Of a DNA stretch of 39,950 nt, positions 8,901 through 16,444 are shown piece by piece; position 1 is the first letter of the stretch; every line of letters starts with the position of its first letter. The position numbers and the translations under genes were made by a program. Source of the DNA: JAJDGF01 sp031549325 (GTDB taxonomy: Bacteria; Bacillota; Clostridia; Christensenellales; Aristaeellaceae); contig JAVBQA010000044.1 of the NCBI GenBank assembly GCA_031549325.1, positions 1-39,950 of the forward strand, written 5' to 3'. Under the pieces are notes generated by a model. It ran no database searches. It worked only from the letters and a program-made list of their open reading frames with translations, and was not told where the DNA came from.

Positions 8901-9110
8901 GCGCTGGCACAGCCGCCCGGGTGACAGCACCTGCAGCCGGAACGAACCCGGGCTATCCGGGCCGCCCAGGATGTCGAGTTCGGCCTGCAGCGTGAGCTGC
9001 GCAGGTACGACCACCAGCAGTGTTTTGTCGCCGCGCAGCGCCCCATGTATCCTTTCGAAGCCCGCCTGACGCACCGCATTGGCGCGCCCGGTCAGCAGTG
9101 TTAGCCGCAT
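5904..9110 (-). CDS. addB: ATP-dependent helicase/nuclease subunit B (AddB-like)
   Basis: AddB pairs with AddA in the AddAB complex that resects double-strand breaks and produces single strands for RecA. The 1068-residue protein has a helicase-like N-terminal half and a C-terminal nuclease domain with GRIDRVD and VIDYKTG (RecB-type metal-binding residues). Iron-sulphur cysteines are split between VECPYKHFARYAL and CDHCEHAVLCQ. The N-terminus (MRLTLLTGRANAVRQ) lacks the GxGK Walker A present in Bacillus AddB. ATG 9110 is chosen because GGAGG sits nine bases upstream; upstream in-frame ATGs (9119, 9155) have worse spacing. No addA follows; the gene ends facing rsmI. Confidence 0.9.
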   Translation of the reverse strand: MRLTLLTGRANAVRQAGFERIHGALRGDKTLLVVVPAQLTLQAELDILGGPDSPGSFRLQVLSPGRLCQRVFEQAGWPKGARIDEQGRVMLLHRAALHQKKRLTWYRRAALRKGFAEKALGQIEAFKQAGIDPERLLEMAEAQGSSALRKKLQDLAILYQDYEGALKGRFLDGEDELREAVARLSSAPLVQDADVFAYGFDTISASLANLLVALAGSARELTLCLALEDGGRDKELYAPIRRSVARLTRLAEAQGVPLAREVAKEMEGDGSPEIRHLSMALGGFPAEKWADAPRTMQLGALKNPQDEAEFAAALVRNRAMDKNWRWRDIALCCQTLNETYEGALRRAFAQADVPLFLPGARRADRHPAAQCLLSALRVVTRGWQSDDMVDYLRCGMTGIGDDTLDLLVNHILRYGLRGKALKNPLRLIDEAQAPLERARAQAAEPLLHLEARTKKQSDTNLVLGAIFEMLEELSVCAQIEAQQEALIALGQREWAMEGAQVWNKILAALDQMHELLSGEGLTLNQAHELLQRALSVAQVRPLPQSGDAVLCGSFDHMKSRPVKALLVLGLSDAGAPSESGLLSEKELDQLDPAERLSAALSPADRQRMALLSLKAALSLTDSYLFLSHPASDAKGMAQKPGVLVQQVRRIFPALKAKGGLHDEAAMLRLRLNAPQAARSHLAGYLNASPDEPYLWAVKQALGGPERATAKEPDALPAPLAERLFAQVEQVSVSRLERFVECPYKHFARYALRPEEFHEFTLTPQDAGSFYHEAMERFIAENGARLSELSPEQSMARMDSVTGELMEEISQRALGEGALARAQGEELRRIARRAAATVVNQLKGSKFLPKGIEISFGQGEPGIAIDGGAQLMGRIDRVDEWRADGEQYLRVIDYKTGGRSLSLSELYHGLSMQLLVYLAAAVKQQGGKPAGAFFFNISDKPIDTDARDPALVERERRKALRLKGLVLKDEKVLSAMAEQPDEAMAIRDSKVQEDEFNLLIEHTLGAAGEAFGRLRAGEIQKSPALHGQRSACDHCEHAVLCQRELQATTKKLPSYGSKEVMERLRGERE

Positions 9111-9143
9111 AGCATGCATCCTCCAGCTGTTCTCACTGGCTAG

Positions 9144-9172
9144 ATTATACCACACGCGGCGCGCGCATTCAA
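9144..9172 (-). promoter_or_regulatory. predicted promoter of addB
   Basis: On the minus strand, TATAAT (9144-9149) is preceded by TGG, an extended -10, with TTGAAT as the -35 element (9167-9172) and a 17-bp spacer. It lies about 35 bases upstream of the chosen addB start. It is arranged back to back with the plus-strand promoter at 9230-9258. Confidence 0.75.
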
Positions 9173-9229
9173 ACGCGGGTTACACGGCGGCGCATCAAAC
9201 GCGGCGCTGCAAATTTTTTTCCGAAACGA

Positions 9230-9258
9230 GTGAAATCGTTGAATATTTATGCTATAAT
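9230..9258 (+). promoter_or_regulatory. predicted promoter of the AAA+ ATPase gene
   Basis: A perfect TATAAT (9253-9258) has GTGAAA (9230-9235) 17 bases upstream as a partial -35. The nearby DNA is AT-rich compared with the surroundings. It lies about 40 bases before ATG 9300, which has an AAAGGGGGG ribosome binding site. Confidence 0.7.
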
Positions 9259-9299
9259 AAGAACGATGGGGTAGGCTCTAAATTAAAGGGGGGTCCAAA

Positions 9300-11606
9300 A
9301 TGACATTGCCTGGAAAGCTGACAATCGGCTTTCTGCACGAAGACAATCCGCTCAAATCCTTCTTTCGAATGAAACCACTGCTGACCGAAGAGGCGGACGG
9401 GCTGAAACCCTCAGACAAGGACGACCGGTTCCCGGAGGAGGGCTTCATCCGGATCGTTCCCGACAAAAACGAGATCACCATCTTCAAAAACCGAATGCGT
9501 CAAATGGGCCGCTACTGTGCGCTGGACCTCCGGAAGCACTTGAGCGAAAACGACAAGATCCGGCCCAACAAGAATTACATACCCGGCGGACCCGAGCGCA
9601 ACGCGAACATCGTGTATTCCGATGTGATCGGGCGTCTTCCCATGCACATGATTGCCGAGGTGGTGGAGTGCGACCAGGATCCGAACCAGCAGATGCTGGT
9701 GTTGGATATGGAGCTGCTGCCGGGCACTGCCTACGTGCTGCTGCGCCACAAGGGCGAGCTGTGGGGGCCGTGGGGATGGGCGTCCGGCGAAGAAAACCCG
9801 CTGCACGTCACCCTGACCCGCGCCGTGGGTCAGCCCTTCTCACACCAGAGCGAGCGCAAATTCGCGGGCAGCATCCTGCCCGTGCCGGTGGACGACACCC
9901 AGGCGCTGCTGCTCTACGACTTGACCCCGTTTGGGCTGAACGAGGTGGCGATGCCCGAGATCGAGCGTCCCATGGAGCGCACGCCCATCGAGGCCATGCC
10001 GCAGAGCACGTCCCAGTTGCTGGGGCTCGCGCCCACGCCCGATTCCTTCCGGCAGAGCGAGCCGGAGCCGGACCGCATGGCGCAGTTTGGCTATCGTGAT
10101 CCCAGTTACCAAGAATACAGCGCGGCGCGCGCCCGCAGCCTGCACGAGGTCGTGGAGGAACAGTGGCGCAAGTCGCGATACGACCAGCTGGGCCAGTCGG
10201 CGCCGGGCCAGACCATCGGCCGTCCGGCGCAAAATCCGGTGGAGCACGCCATCGCCAGCCTCACCGAGGTCTGGTCCCGGGACGAATCCCGCCCGGCGCT
10301 GATCGCGGAGCTGCTTCGGAACGAGGAGATCAGGGACACCTTGACGGGCTATCTGGCCCCGCGCGCGGGGCTTGCCTCAGGCGAGATGAACCGCCAGATG
10401 AATGAACTCGAGGCGGCCCGCCTCAAGCTGATCGGCGAAATCGACGCGCTGAGGCTCAAGCGGGACGAGACCAAGTCCCTGCTGATGGACGAGCTGCGCG
10501 CGCAGAACCGACAGGAACTCGCGCAATTTGACCAGAAGAGCAAGGCGCTCACCCGCGAGATCGACCGCAACGAGCGCGCGGCGCAGAGCGCCGGCAAGGC
10601 CGCGGAGCAGGCGCAGAAGCTGCTGAACGAGTCGGTCGATAAGCTGGACGAGCGGCTGATGAGCAGCCTGCTCGGGATGCGCATGATGGAGCTGGCGCGG
10701 CGCGCCGACGTGCCCAAACTGGCCGGCCACCCCGAGACCCATGACCCCATGGCGGGTGAGCTGATCTCGGATATGCGGGTGCAGCTGGAGCAGGCCGGGT
10801 TCCCGCTGAGCAATGACCAGGCCGTGAACCTGCTGGCCTGCCTGATGGCGGGCGGCACGCTGATCCTCTCGGGCGCGTCTGGAACCGGAAAGAGCGAGCT
10901 GTCGCGTCGTCTGGCCGACGCGCTGGGGCTGTCCGGCAAGGCCGGGCGGTTCGTCGAGGCGCGCACGCCAAGCGAGCCCGCGGTTCAGCAGCTGCTCCAG
11001 CAGGACGACCGCCTCACCAAGCTCATGCTGCTGCTGGACGATGTGAACACCGGCGACTGCAAGCAGACCGTGACCGACGTCCTGCGGCTTCAGGAGATGG
11101 CCGCCGCCAAGGACATTCCGCTGAACCTGGTGCTGACCGCGCAGGACGCGCCGGATGGCGAGCAGCTGCCCGTGCGGCTGCTCAGCAGAAGTTTCGTGGT
11201 GCGGCTCGACAAAACGCCTTTCAGCGCCCCATGGAAGCCGGCCGAGATTGTGATTCCCGCGCCCACCCGTGCGGTGTCGCTAAGCGCCTTGCACAAGATT
11301 TTCAACAAGAACCAGGAGCTGCCCGGCGAGCTCACCGACCGGCTGAACAAGCTGCGCAAGGATTTGGCCCGGTTCAGCTACTCGATCGATCGGCGCACGC
11401 TGAACGAGCTATGGAACCTTTGTGCCTGCTCGCGCGGTCTAATGCAGTGCAGCAATCTGGAGCTGCTGGATCTGGCGCTGTCTCAGCGCGCGCTGCCGCA
11501 CATGATGGCAACGCTGGGTCTGGAGGCGCTTCGTGAGCTGCCCGCGCTGCTGTCTGACATGCCGCGCTGCCTGAGCCTGATGCGACAGCCGATGCCGTTA
11601 CTGTAA
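9300..11606 (+). CDS. uncharacterised coiled-coil AAA+ ATPase
   Basis: I do not recognise this 768-residue protein as a named family. Residues 1-220 form a non-repetitive, probably beta-rich domain starting GKLTIGFLHEDNP. Residues about 225-330 look like a low-complexity linker. Residues about 361-465 are a charged heptad-like coiled coil. The C-terminal part is an AAA+ domain with Walker A GASGTGKS (525-532), Walker B LMLLLDDVN with D580/D581, a likely sensor 1 (LVLTAQD) and LLSRSFVVRL, reminiscent of the arginine region of McrB/dynein-type (AAA_5) ATPases. No nuclease or protease motif is visible. It has its own promoter and is followed 18 bases later by a secreted protein gene. Role unknown; a remodelling or surveillance ATPase is possible. 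Confidence 0.75.
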   Translation: MTLPGKLTIGFLHEDNPLKSFFRMKPLLTEEADGLKPSDKDDRFPEEGFIRIVPDKNEITIFKNRMRQMGRYCALDLRKHLSENDKIRPNKNYIPGGPERNANIVYSDVIGRLPMHMIAEVVECDQDPNQQMLVLDMELLPGTAYVLLRHKGELWGPWGWASGEENPLHVTLTRAVGQPFSHQSERKFAGSILPVPVDDTQALLLYDLTPFGLNEVAMPEIERPMERTPIEAMPQSTSQLLGLAPTPDSFRQSEPEPDRMAQFGYRDPSYQEYSAARARSLHEVVEEQWRKSRYDQLGQSAPGQTIGRPAQNPVEHAIASLTEVWSRDESRPALIAELLRNEEIRDTLTGYLAPRAGLASGEMNRQMNELEAARLKLIGEIDALRLKRDETKSLLMDELRAQNRQELAQFDQKSKALTREIDRNERAAQSAGKAAEQAQKLLNESVDKLDERLMSSLLGMRMMELARRADVPKLAGHPETHDPMAGELISDMRVQLEQAGFPLSNDQAVNLLACLMAGGTLILSGASGTGKSELSRRLADALGLSGKAGRFVEARTPSEPAVQQLLQQDDRLTKLMLLLDDVNTGDCKQTVTDVLRLQEMAAAKDIPLNLVLTAQDAPDGEQLPVRLLSRSFVVRLDKTPFSAPWKPAEIVIPAPTRAVSLSALHKIFNKNQELPGELTDRLNKLRKDLARFSYSIDRRTLNELWNLCACSRGLMQCSNLELLDLALSQRALPHMMATLGLEALRELPALLSDMPRCLSLMRQPMPLL

Positions 11607-11624
11607 TTGATGGAGGATGGACCG

Positions 11625-12236
11625 ATGAAGAAGTTGTTTTCCCTGGCGCTGTGCCTGATGCTCGTGTTGTGCCCGCTGTGCGTGCGCGCCGAGGCGTTGC
11701 CGTTGAATGCGGACGATGTAAAGCAGATCACCGAGACCGGTTTCACCACCATGGGCGAGTATGTCGAGGCGCTGAAGCCCACGTTCTACAGCTGGTATTA
11801 CGAGGGCGATGCCACCGGCGTCACCTACTTCGACCTGGAGGTGCCGGGCGGCGGGGTCACGCTGTCCGTGTCCGACGTGCCCGACTATCAGGATGACGAC
11901 CAGGGGCTGGAGGGCGTCAGCGAGCTCAAGGGCGACGTGCTGACCAAGGAGGCCACGCTGGTGGGCGCTTCTTGGGAGACAGAGCAGCTGAGCTTCGTGT
12001 TCCTGCCCCGCGGTTTGAAGCTGGGGGACAGCAAAGAGAAGCTGGAGCAGGCCTTCCCGGATCTGGACTGGACCGCCGCGGCCGAGGGCGAGGACACCTA
12101 TGAGGAGGCCGCCAGCATCATGCTGACTGTGCCGGAGGATCCGGAGCAGTGGCACCAGTATTACGGGCTGGACTTCTTTGTCAAAGATGGCGTGATTGAG
12201 ATGGCGCAGTACTGGTATAGCACAGACGCGGAGTAA
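11625..12236 (+). CDS. small secreted protein of unknown function
   Basis: The 203-residue product starts MKKLFSLALCLMLVLC, a clear signal peptide with a likely type I cleavage after VRA. The mature part is acidic, with no membrane segment and no motif I know; it is rich in aromatic residues and glutamate, for example DTYEEAASIMLTV and MAQYWYSTDAE at the end. ATG 11625 follows GGAGGA with good spacing; an upstream in-frame ATG at 11607 would overrun that site and spoil the signal peptide. It lies 18 bases after the AAA+ gene and probably shares its transcript. A strong hairpin follows. Confidence 0.7.
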   Translation: MKKLFSLALCLMLVLCPLCVRAEALPLNADDVKQITETGFTTMGEYVEALKPTFYSWYYEGDATGVTYFDLEVPGGGVTLSVSDVPDYQDDDQGLEGVSELKGDVLTKEATLVGASWETEQLSFVFLPRGLKLGDSKEKLEQAFPDLDWTAAAEGEDTYEEAASIMLTVPEDPEQWHQYYGLDFFVKDGVIEMAQYWYSTDAE

Positions 12237-12242
12237 GTCACA

Positions 12243-12300
12243 TTAGCGCGTAGACGAGGGGCCGGGGGAATGTTTCCCCCCGGCCCCTCGTTTGCGCTAA
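12243..12300. terminator. long inverted repeat between convergent genes
   Basis: A perfect 15-bp inner stem (12254-12268 with 12277-12291, loop of 8) is nested in an outer TTAGCGC/GCGCTAA pair (12243-12249 with 12294-12300). A short T stretch follows the inner stem on the plus strand. It sits between the secreted protein gene and the thioesterase gene and overlaps the latter's stop codon, so it probably works as a two-way terminator. Confidence 0.75.
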
Positions 12301-12773
12301 TACGACTCTTTCCGCCGCTGTTTTCTCAGCGCATTCCTGCGCAATCCCTGCTCCCACTCACGCCGTTGCTCATCGCTCTCCAGCTGCAGCCCGGGAACCT
12401 TGACCGGCTTCTCCTCATCATCCAGCGCCACCATCACCATGTATGCGGTGTTGATCAGCGCGCGCTGCCCGTCCAGTTCCTCCACGTACGTCTTGACGCA
12501 CACCTCCATGGAGGTGGTGCCCACGAACGTCACATATCCGACCAGGATCAGCATCTGGTTCACATACGCCGGGCCGCTGAACGTCAGCGAATCCACCGTG
12601 GCGGTGGTCACGTTGCGCCCCGAGTGCCGCCGGGCTACCACCCCCGCCACCACGTCGATCCACTGCATCAGCTGGCCGCCAAACAGCCGCCCCAGGCCGT
12701 TGAGCTCAGATGGCGTCAGGATTTGCACCTGTTCGGTGTAGGATTCCTTCAAAAGTTTTTGCTGTACGCTCAC
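12297..12773 (-). CDS. acyl-CoA thioesterase, hotdog fold
   Basis: The 158-residue product is a YciA/BACH-type hotdog thioesterase that would hydrolyse acyl-CoA to free acid and CoA. The signature is LGRLFGGQLMQWID near residues 27-40, where the aspartate is the expected catalytic residue, followed by VDSLTF and VTFVGTTSMEV strands. The C-terminal tail is very basic and charged. The start is GTG at 12773, with GAGAGGG about seven bases upstream. It is the last gene of the M20-mntP-thioesterase run, 12 bases after mntP. Substrate chain length cannot be told from sequence. Confidence 0.88.
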   Translation of the reverse strand: MSVQQKLLKESYTEQVQILTPSELNGLGRLFGGQLMQWIDVVAGVVARRHSGRNVTTATVDSLTFSGPAYVNQMLILVGYVTFVGTTSMEVCVKTYVEELDGQRALINTAYMVMVALDDEEKPVKVPGLQLESDEQRREWEQGLRRNALRKQRRKESY

Positions 12774-12785
12774 GAAAATGCCCTC

Positions 12786-13361
12786 TCAAATCGTAAAAAT
12801 TCCGAGTCCGTTCAACAGCGCCCGCAGGCCGATCAGCACCAGCACCAGCCCGCCCGCAAACTCGGCCTTGTTCTTGAACCGCGCGCCAAACAGGTTGCCC
12901 ACAAACACACCGCCCAGCGCGATGATGAACGTGGTGCAGCCGATCAGCGCCACCGAGGAAGCCAGATTGACCTGCTTGAAGGCGAAGATCAGCCCCACCA
13001 TCAGCGCGTCAATGCTGGTGGCGATGGCCAGCAGCGTCAGCTCCCTGAGATCCAGCCTGTCCTCAGACGGCTCGGCCTCATCGCCGCCCTCCCGCAAGCT
13101 CTCCCAGATCATCTTGCCGCCGATATACAGCAGCAGCGCAAACGCGATCCAGTGGTCGTAGTCCTCAACATAGCTGCTGAACTGGCTGCCCAGCAGGTAT
13201 CCGATCGCGGGCATCAGCGCCTGAAACGCCCCGAAAAACAGCGCGATGGTCAGCGCGTGCGCCGCGTGGACCTTTCGCATGCCCAGGCCCTTGCAGATCG
13301 CCACCGCGAACGCGTCCATCGACAGCGCGATGGCCGTGAGAATCAGCTCACCCAACCCCAT
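12786..13361 (-). CDS. mntP: manganese efflux pump MntP
   Basis: MntP exports Mn(II) across the membrane. The 191-residue protein has six apparent membrane helices in two repeats. Each repeat carries the metal-binding aspartate signature: LSMDAFAVA near residues 14-22 and TSIDALMVG in the second half. A short acidic loop (GGDEAEPSED) links the halves. ATG 13361 is preferred over a start at 13397 because GGAGG lies about ten bases upstream and the protein then begins directly with MGLGELILTAIALSMDAF. The gene follows the M20 peptidase gene by 20 bases, too little room for a yybP-ykoY manganese riboswitch. Confidence 0.92.
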   Translation of the reverse strand: MGLGELILTAIALSMDAFAVAICKGLGMRKVHAAHALTIALFFGAFQALMPAIGYLLGSQFSSYVEDYDHWIAFALLLYIGGKMIWESLREGGDEAEPSEDRLDLRELTLLAIATSIDALMVGLIFAFKQVNLASSVALIGCTTFIIALGGVFVGNLFGARFKNKAEFAGGLVLVLIGLRALLNGLGIFTI

Positions 13362-13381
13362 GCATGAAACGCCTCCAACCC

Positions 13382-14485
13382 TTATGCCTGATGACACAGC
13401 CGCTTTAGAACCTCGACGCCCGTCAGCAGCGCGCGCTCGTCAAAGTCGAATGCGGGCGAGTGCAGCGGCGGCACGTCGCCCACGCCGACGTAAAGCATCA
13501 GCCCGGGGATCCGCTGCATATAACACGAGAAGTCCTCGCCCAGCAGGCTTGGCGACTCGAACGTCACAAACGGAATGCCGGCCAGCAGCGCCTTCGCGCC
13601 GTCAAACAGCGCCTGGTCGTTGAGGATCGCAGGATACCCCTGCTGCACTTCCAGCTCGATGCGCGCGCCGGTTTCCGCCTCGATGGCCTGTGCGATCTCG
13701 AAAAGCCGCCGCTTCATGAACTCGTAGTCCGCGACCGCGTAGGTGCGCATGGTGCCGCCGATGCGCGCGTGGTCTGCGATGATGTTCTGCGCCGTGCCTG
13801 AGCGGAACAGCCCGAATTTCAGCACCTTCGGATCCACGCTCTGATAGCCCTTCTCCATCTCCACCGCGCGCCGGTAGAACTCGGCCCCGGCCCACAGCGC
13901 GTCGACGCCCTCGGCGGCGCGCGCGATGTGGGTGGATTTGCCGGTCACGTGGGCCCACACCTCGCTGGCCCGCGCCATGAACGGCCCTGGACGGCTGCCT
14001 ACCTCGCCAATTTGCAGGTGCGGATCCACGTGCAGCGCGTAGATCGCCCTGACCTTTTTGCGCTCCAGAATGCCGCTCTCGCAGATCTTCACCGCGCCGC
14101 CGCCCGACTCCTCGGCGGGCTGAAAGATCAGCAGCACGTTGTGGTTCAGCTCGCTCAGGCGCCCGTCCACGTGGGCCGCAAACGCCAGCATCATCGCCAT
14201 GTGCGCGTCGTGGCCGCAGGCGTGCATGCAGCCCTGGTGGGTGGACGCATAGTCCGTGTCGTTCAGCTCCTGCATGGCCAGCGCGTCCATGTCGGTGCGG
14301 AAGGCCAGCGTGTCGGGCTTCCCCGCGTCGAAGAACAGCGTCAGCCCATGCTCGGCCATGTGCTCAATCTCGGCCGACAACCCCGCGACGGCCCGAAGCA
14401 CATAGGCCTCGGTCTTGGGCAGATCATAGCCAATCTCGGGGATTTTGTGCAGATTTCGCCGGTGCTTCGTCAACAGTTCCAGCAT
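13382..14485 (-). CDS. M20 amidohydrolase, probable N-acetyldiaminopimelate deacetylase
   Basis: This 367-residue M20D peptidase carries the family metal motifs: TDMDALAMQE, CMHACGHDAHMAM, EESGGGA and the late LLGEDFSCYM. Family members deacylate N-acyl amino acids (hippurate, N-acetyl-diaminopimelate, auxin conjugates). Divergent to it lie dapA, dapB and the tetrahydrodipicolinate acetyltransferase gene, so N-acetyl-L,L-diaminopimelate deacetylation is the best guess and would supply the step after the aminotransferase, which is not in the window. ATG 14485 is preferred to GTG 14497 because GAAGGG then has proper spacing. Alternative: a general aminoacylase. Confidence 0.8.
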   Translation of the reverse strand: MLELLTKHRRNLHKIPEIGYDLPKTEAYVLRAVAGLSAEIEHMAEHGLTLFFDAGKPDTLAFRTDMDALAMQELNDTDYASTHQGCMHACGHDAHMAMMLAFAAHVDGRLSELNHNVLLIFQPAEESGGGAVKICESGILERKKVRAIYALHVDPHLQIGEVGSRPGPFMARASEVWAHVTGKSTHIARAAEGVDALWAGAEFYRRAVEMEKGYQSVDPKVLKFGLFRSGTAQNIIADHARIGGTMRTYAVADYEFMKRRLFEIAQAIEAETGARIELEVQQGYPAILNDQALFDGAKALLAGIPFVTFESPSLLGEDFSCYMQRIPGLMLYVGVGDVPPLHSPAFDFDERALLTGVEVLKRLCHQA

Positions 14486-14511
14486 GTTTATACACACCCT
14501 TCATTCCCTCT

Positions 14512-14541
14512 ACTTTAGGCCATTCCTTCCGCATCCGTCAA
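14512..14541 (-). promoter_or_regulatory. predicted promoter of the M20 deacetylase operon
   Basis: On the minus strand, TTGACG (14536-14541) and TAAAGT (14512-14517) are separated by 18 bases, about 27 bases upstream of ATG 14485. This promoter points away from the riboswitch promoter at 14572-14600, so the deacetylase is not directly under the lysine riboswitch. Confidence 0.5.
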
Positions 14542-14571
14542 GACACAAATGAAAAAGTTTGGCTCATTCGC

Positions 14572-14600
14572 TTGCAATTTGGTTCGCCGGATGGTATAGT
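14572..14600 (+). promoter_or_regulatory. predicted promoter of the lysine riboswitch/dap operon
   Basis: TTGCAA (14572-14577), a 17-bp spacer and TATAGT (14595-14600) preceded by TGG (extended -10) form a good sigma-A promoter. Transcription should start near 14607, just ahead of the aptamer. Confidence 0.7.
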
Positions 14601-14606
14601 GGGTGC

Positions 14607-14750
14607 ACAGCCAGATAGAGGCGCGGAGTACAAGGAAGCGTCGCGAGCCGACAGGCGTTAGAGCGACGCGGAGGGCATCTCCGCCGAACCATGGGCCAGG
14701 TATGGCGCCATGGTGGGCCTGCGGATAATATCCGCAGGACTGTCCACAGC
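14607..14750 (+). ncRNA. lysine riboswitch (L-box) aptamer
   Basis: The leader holds the hallmark L-box elements in order: GATAGAGG with GCG (from 14614), AGTA (from 14627), GCCGAA after a GC-rich stem, a hairpin with arms CCTGCGGAT/ATCCGCAGG, and the closing GACTGTC (to 14744). GATAG (14614-14618) can pair with CTGTC (14740-14744) as P1. It stands directly upstream of dapA, the first committed lysine/DAP enzyme, which is the usual L-box context. Recognition is from recalled consensus, not from a covariance search. Confidence 0.88.
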
Positions 14751-14770
14751 ATAAAACCTGTGGTTGCGCT

Positions 14771-14826
14771 ATCTTGATCGACAATGGCTCCGTGTCATCA
14801 AGATGTCTATCTTGGTGGCATTTTTG
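14771..14826 (+). terminator. expression platform of the lysine riboswitch
   Basis: An intrinsic terminator is formed by 14796-14804 pairing with 14809-14817 (one G-U pair, four-base loop) followed by GCATTTTT. Upstream, ATCTTGAT (14771-14778) is exactly complementary to the terminator's left arm and can act as antiterminator. Lysine binding should favour the terminator and reduce dapA-dapB-dapH transcription. Confidence 0.82.
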
Positions 14827-14843
14827 TTGGGAGGGATTCATCT

Positions 14844-15719
14844 ATGTTCAAGGGGAGTTTCGTGGCGCTGGTGACGCCGTTCCATGAGGACGGCAGCGTG
14901 GATTTCGAACGGCTGCGGGCGCTGTGCGGGTGGCACATCGAAAACGGCACCGACGGCTTGGTGGTGCTCGGCACTACCGGCGAGTCCAGCACAATGACCC
15001 ATGAGGAAGACGAAGAGGTGGTGCGGGTGGCGCTTCAGGCGGTGCAGGGGCGCATCCCCGTGATCGCGGGCGCGGGCAGCAACTGCACCCAGACGGCGCT
15101 CGAGAAGAGCCTGGCCTATGAGAAGCTGGGCGCGGACGGGCTGCTGCTGATCACCCCCTACTACAACAAGGCCAATGCGCAGGGCATGATCCAGCACTTC
15201 AAGGTCATCGCCGACCGGGTGAACCTGCCGATCATCCTCTACAATGTGCCCGGGCGCACCGGCTGCAACCTGCCGGTGTCCTGTGTGGCCGAGCTCAGCA
15301 AGCACAAGAACATCGTGGCCATCAAGGAGGCCAGCGGCAGCATTTCCTATGTGGCTCAGGTCGCGAAATATGTCTCGGAAGATTTCGCGCTGTTCTCCGG
15401 CAACGACGACATGATCGTGCCGGTGATGAGCCTTGGCGGCTCGGGCGTGATTTCGGTGTTCGCCAACATCTGCCCCCGCCAGACGAGAGACATGGTGCAC
15501 GCATGGCTTTCCGGCGACACCGGGAAGGCCCGGGACATGCAGCTGAAGTATCTGGAGCTCATCAACGCGCTGTTCATCGAGGTCAACCCGATCCCGGTGA
15601 AGGAGGCCATGAACATGCTCGGCCTTCAGGCGGGCGCGTTCCGGCTGCCGCTGTGCCCCATGGAGGACAAAAACCGCGAGGCGCTGAAAACCGCGCTGCG
15701 CGTGCTGGAGGGTGCATGA
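14844..15719 (+). CDS. dapA: 4-hydroxy-tetrahydrodipicolinate synthase
   Basis: DapA condenses pyruvate with aspartate semialdehyde, the first step of the diaminopimelate/lysine branch. The 291-residue protein has LVTPF, the GTTGES motif (43-48), YNVPGRTG with Y133 and R138, and the Schiff-base lysine K161 in AIKEASG. GGGAGGGA (14829-14836) precedes ATG 14844. It is the first gene under the lysine riboswitch and overlaps dapB by 4 nt (ATGA at 15716), so dapA, dapB and dapH are translationally coupled. Confidence 0.97.
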   Translation: MFKGSFVALVTPFHEDGSVDFERLRALCGWHIENGTDGLVVLGTTGESSTMTHEEDEEVVRVALQAVQGRIPVIAGAGSNCTQTALEKSLAYEKLGADGLLLITPYYNKANAQGMIQHFKVIADRVNLPIILYNVPGRTGCNLPVSCVAELSKHKNIVAIKEASGSISYVAQVAKYVSEDFALFSGNDDMIVPVMSLGGSGVISVFANICPRQTRDMVHAWLSGDTGKARDMQLKYLELINALFIEVNPIPVKEAMNMLGLQAGAFRLPLCPMEDKNREALKTALRVLEGA

Positions 15720-16444
15720 ACATCATCCTGGTGGGCTACGGCAAGATGGGCAAGCTGATCGCCGAGACGATCTCGAACCAGCCGGACATGAGGCTGATCG
15801 GCATCGTGGACGTCGATCAGAAGCGCCACTTCGACGAGATCTCAGAGACCGCCGACGTGGTGATGGACTTTTCCTATCCGGGGAACCTGGGCATGACGCT
15901 TCAGTATGTGGGGCAAACCGGCTGCGCGCTGGTGCTGGGCACCACCGGGCTGACCGCCGGGCAGATCGGGCAGGTGCACGAAGCCGCGGCGCGCGCCCCC
16001 GTCATGTTCAGCTACAACTACAGCCTGGGCGTGGCCGTGCTGAAAAGGGCGCTGGCGCTGGTGTCGACTGCCCTGAAAGAGAGCTTCGACATCGAGATCA
16101 TCGAGGCGCACCACAGCCAGAAGGCCGACGCGCCAAGCGGAACCGCCAAGCTGCTCAAGGCTGCGATCGATCCGGATGGAGACTATCGCGCCGTGGACGG
16201 CCGGTCGGGCATCACCGGCGCGCGCGGCAAGCGCGAGATCGGCATGCATGCGGTGCGCGGCGGCACCGTGGCGGGCGAGCACAGCGTGCTGTTCCTGGGC
16301 GACCAGGAATCCCTGGAATTCAAGCACAGCGCGGGCAGCCGCCAGATTTTTGTGAACGGCGCGGTGCGCGCGGCCCGGTTTGCGGTCGGGAAGCCCGCCG
16401 GGCTCTACACCGTGGACGACATGCTATGGGGGGATGAGAAATGA
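15716..16444 (+). CDS. dapB: 4-hydroxy-tetrahydrodipicolinate reductase
   Basis: DapB reduces hydroxy-tetrahydrodipicolinate with NAD(P)H. The 242-residue product has an N-terminal Rossmann motif in a shortened form (ILVGYGKMGK), VMDFSYP, LGTTGL, and the catalytic/substrate region EAHHSQKADAPSGTA. HAVRGG and GEHSVLFLG follow as expected. The protein is at the short end for the family, because the N-terminal loop after the first strand is compact, as in several Clostridia. It overlaps dapA and the downstream acetyltransferase gene by 4 nt each. Confidence 0.96.
   Translation: MNIILVGYGKMGKLIAETISNQPDMRLIGIVDVDQKRHFDEISETADVVMDFSYPGNLGMTLQYVGQTGCALVLGTTGLTAGQIGQVHEAAARAPVMFSYNYSLGVAVLKRALALVSTALKESFDIEIIEAHHSQKADAPSGTAKLLKAAIDPDGDYRAVDGRSGITGARGKREIGMHAVRGGTVAGEHSVLFLGDQESLEFKHSAGSRQIFVNGAVRAARFAVGKPAGLYTVDDMLWGDEK

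Noticed and set aside
12270..13367. 365-residue plus-strand frame opposite the thioesterase and mntP genes
   Set aside because: Starts inside the terminator hairpin and mirrors two well-supported genes.
13362..13381. A manganese (yybP-ykoY) riboswitch for mntP
   Set aside because: Only 20 bases separate mntP from the upstream gene, far too short for that aptamer.
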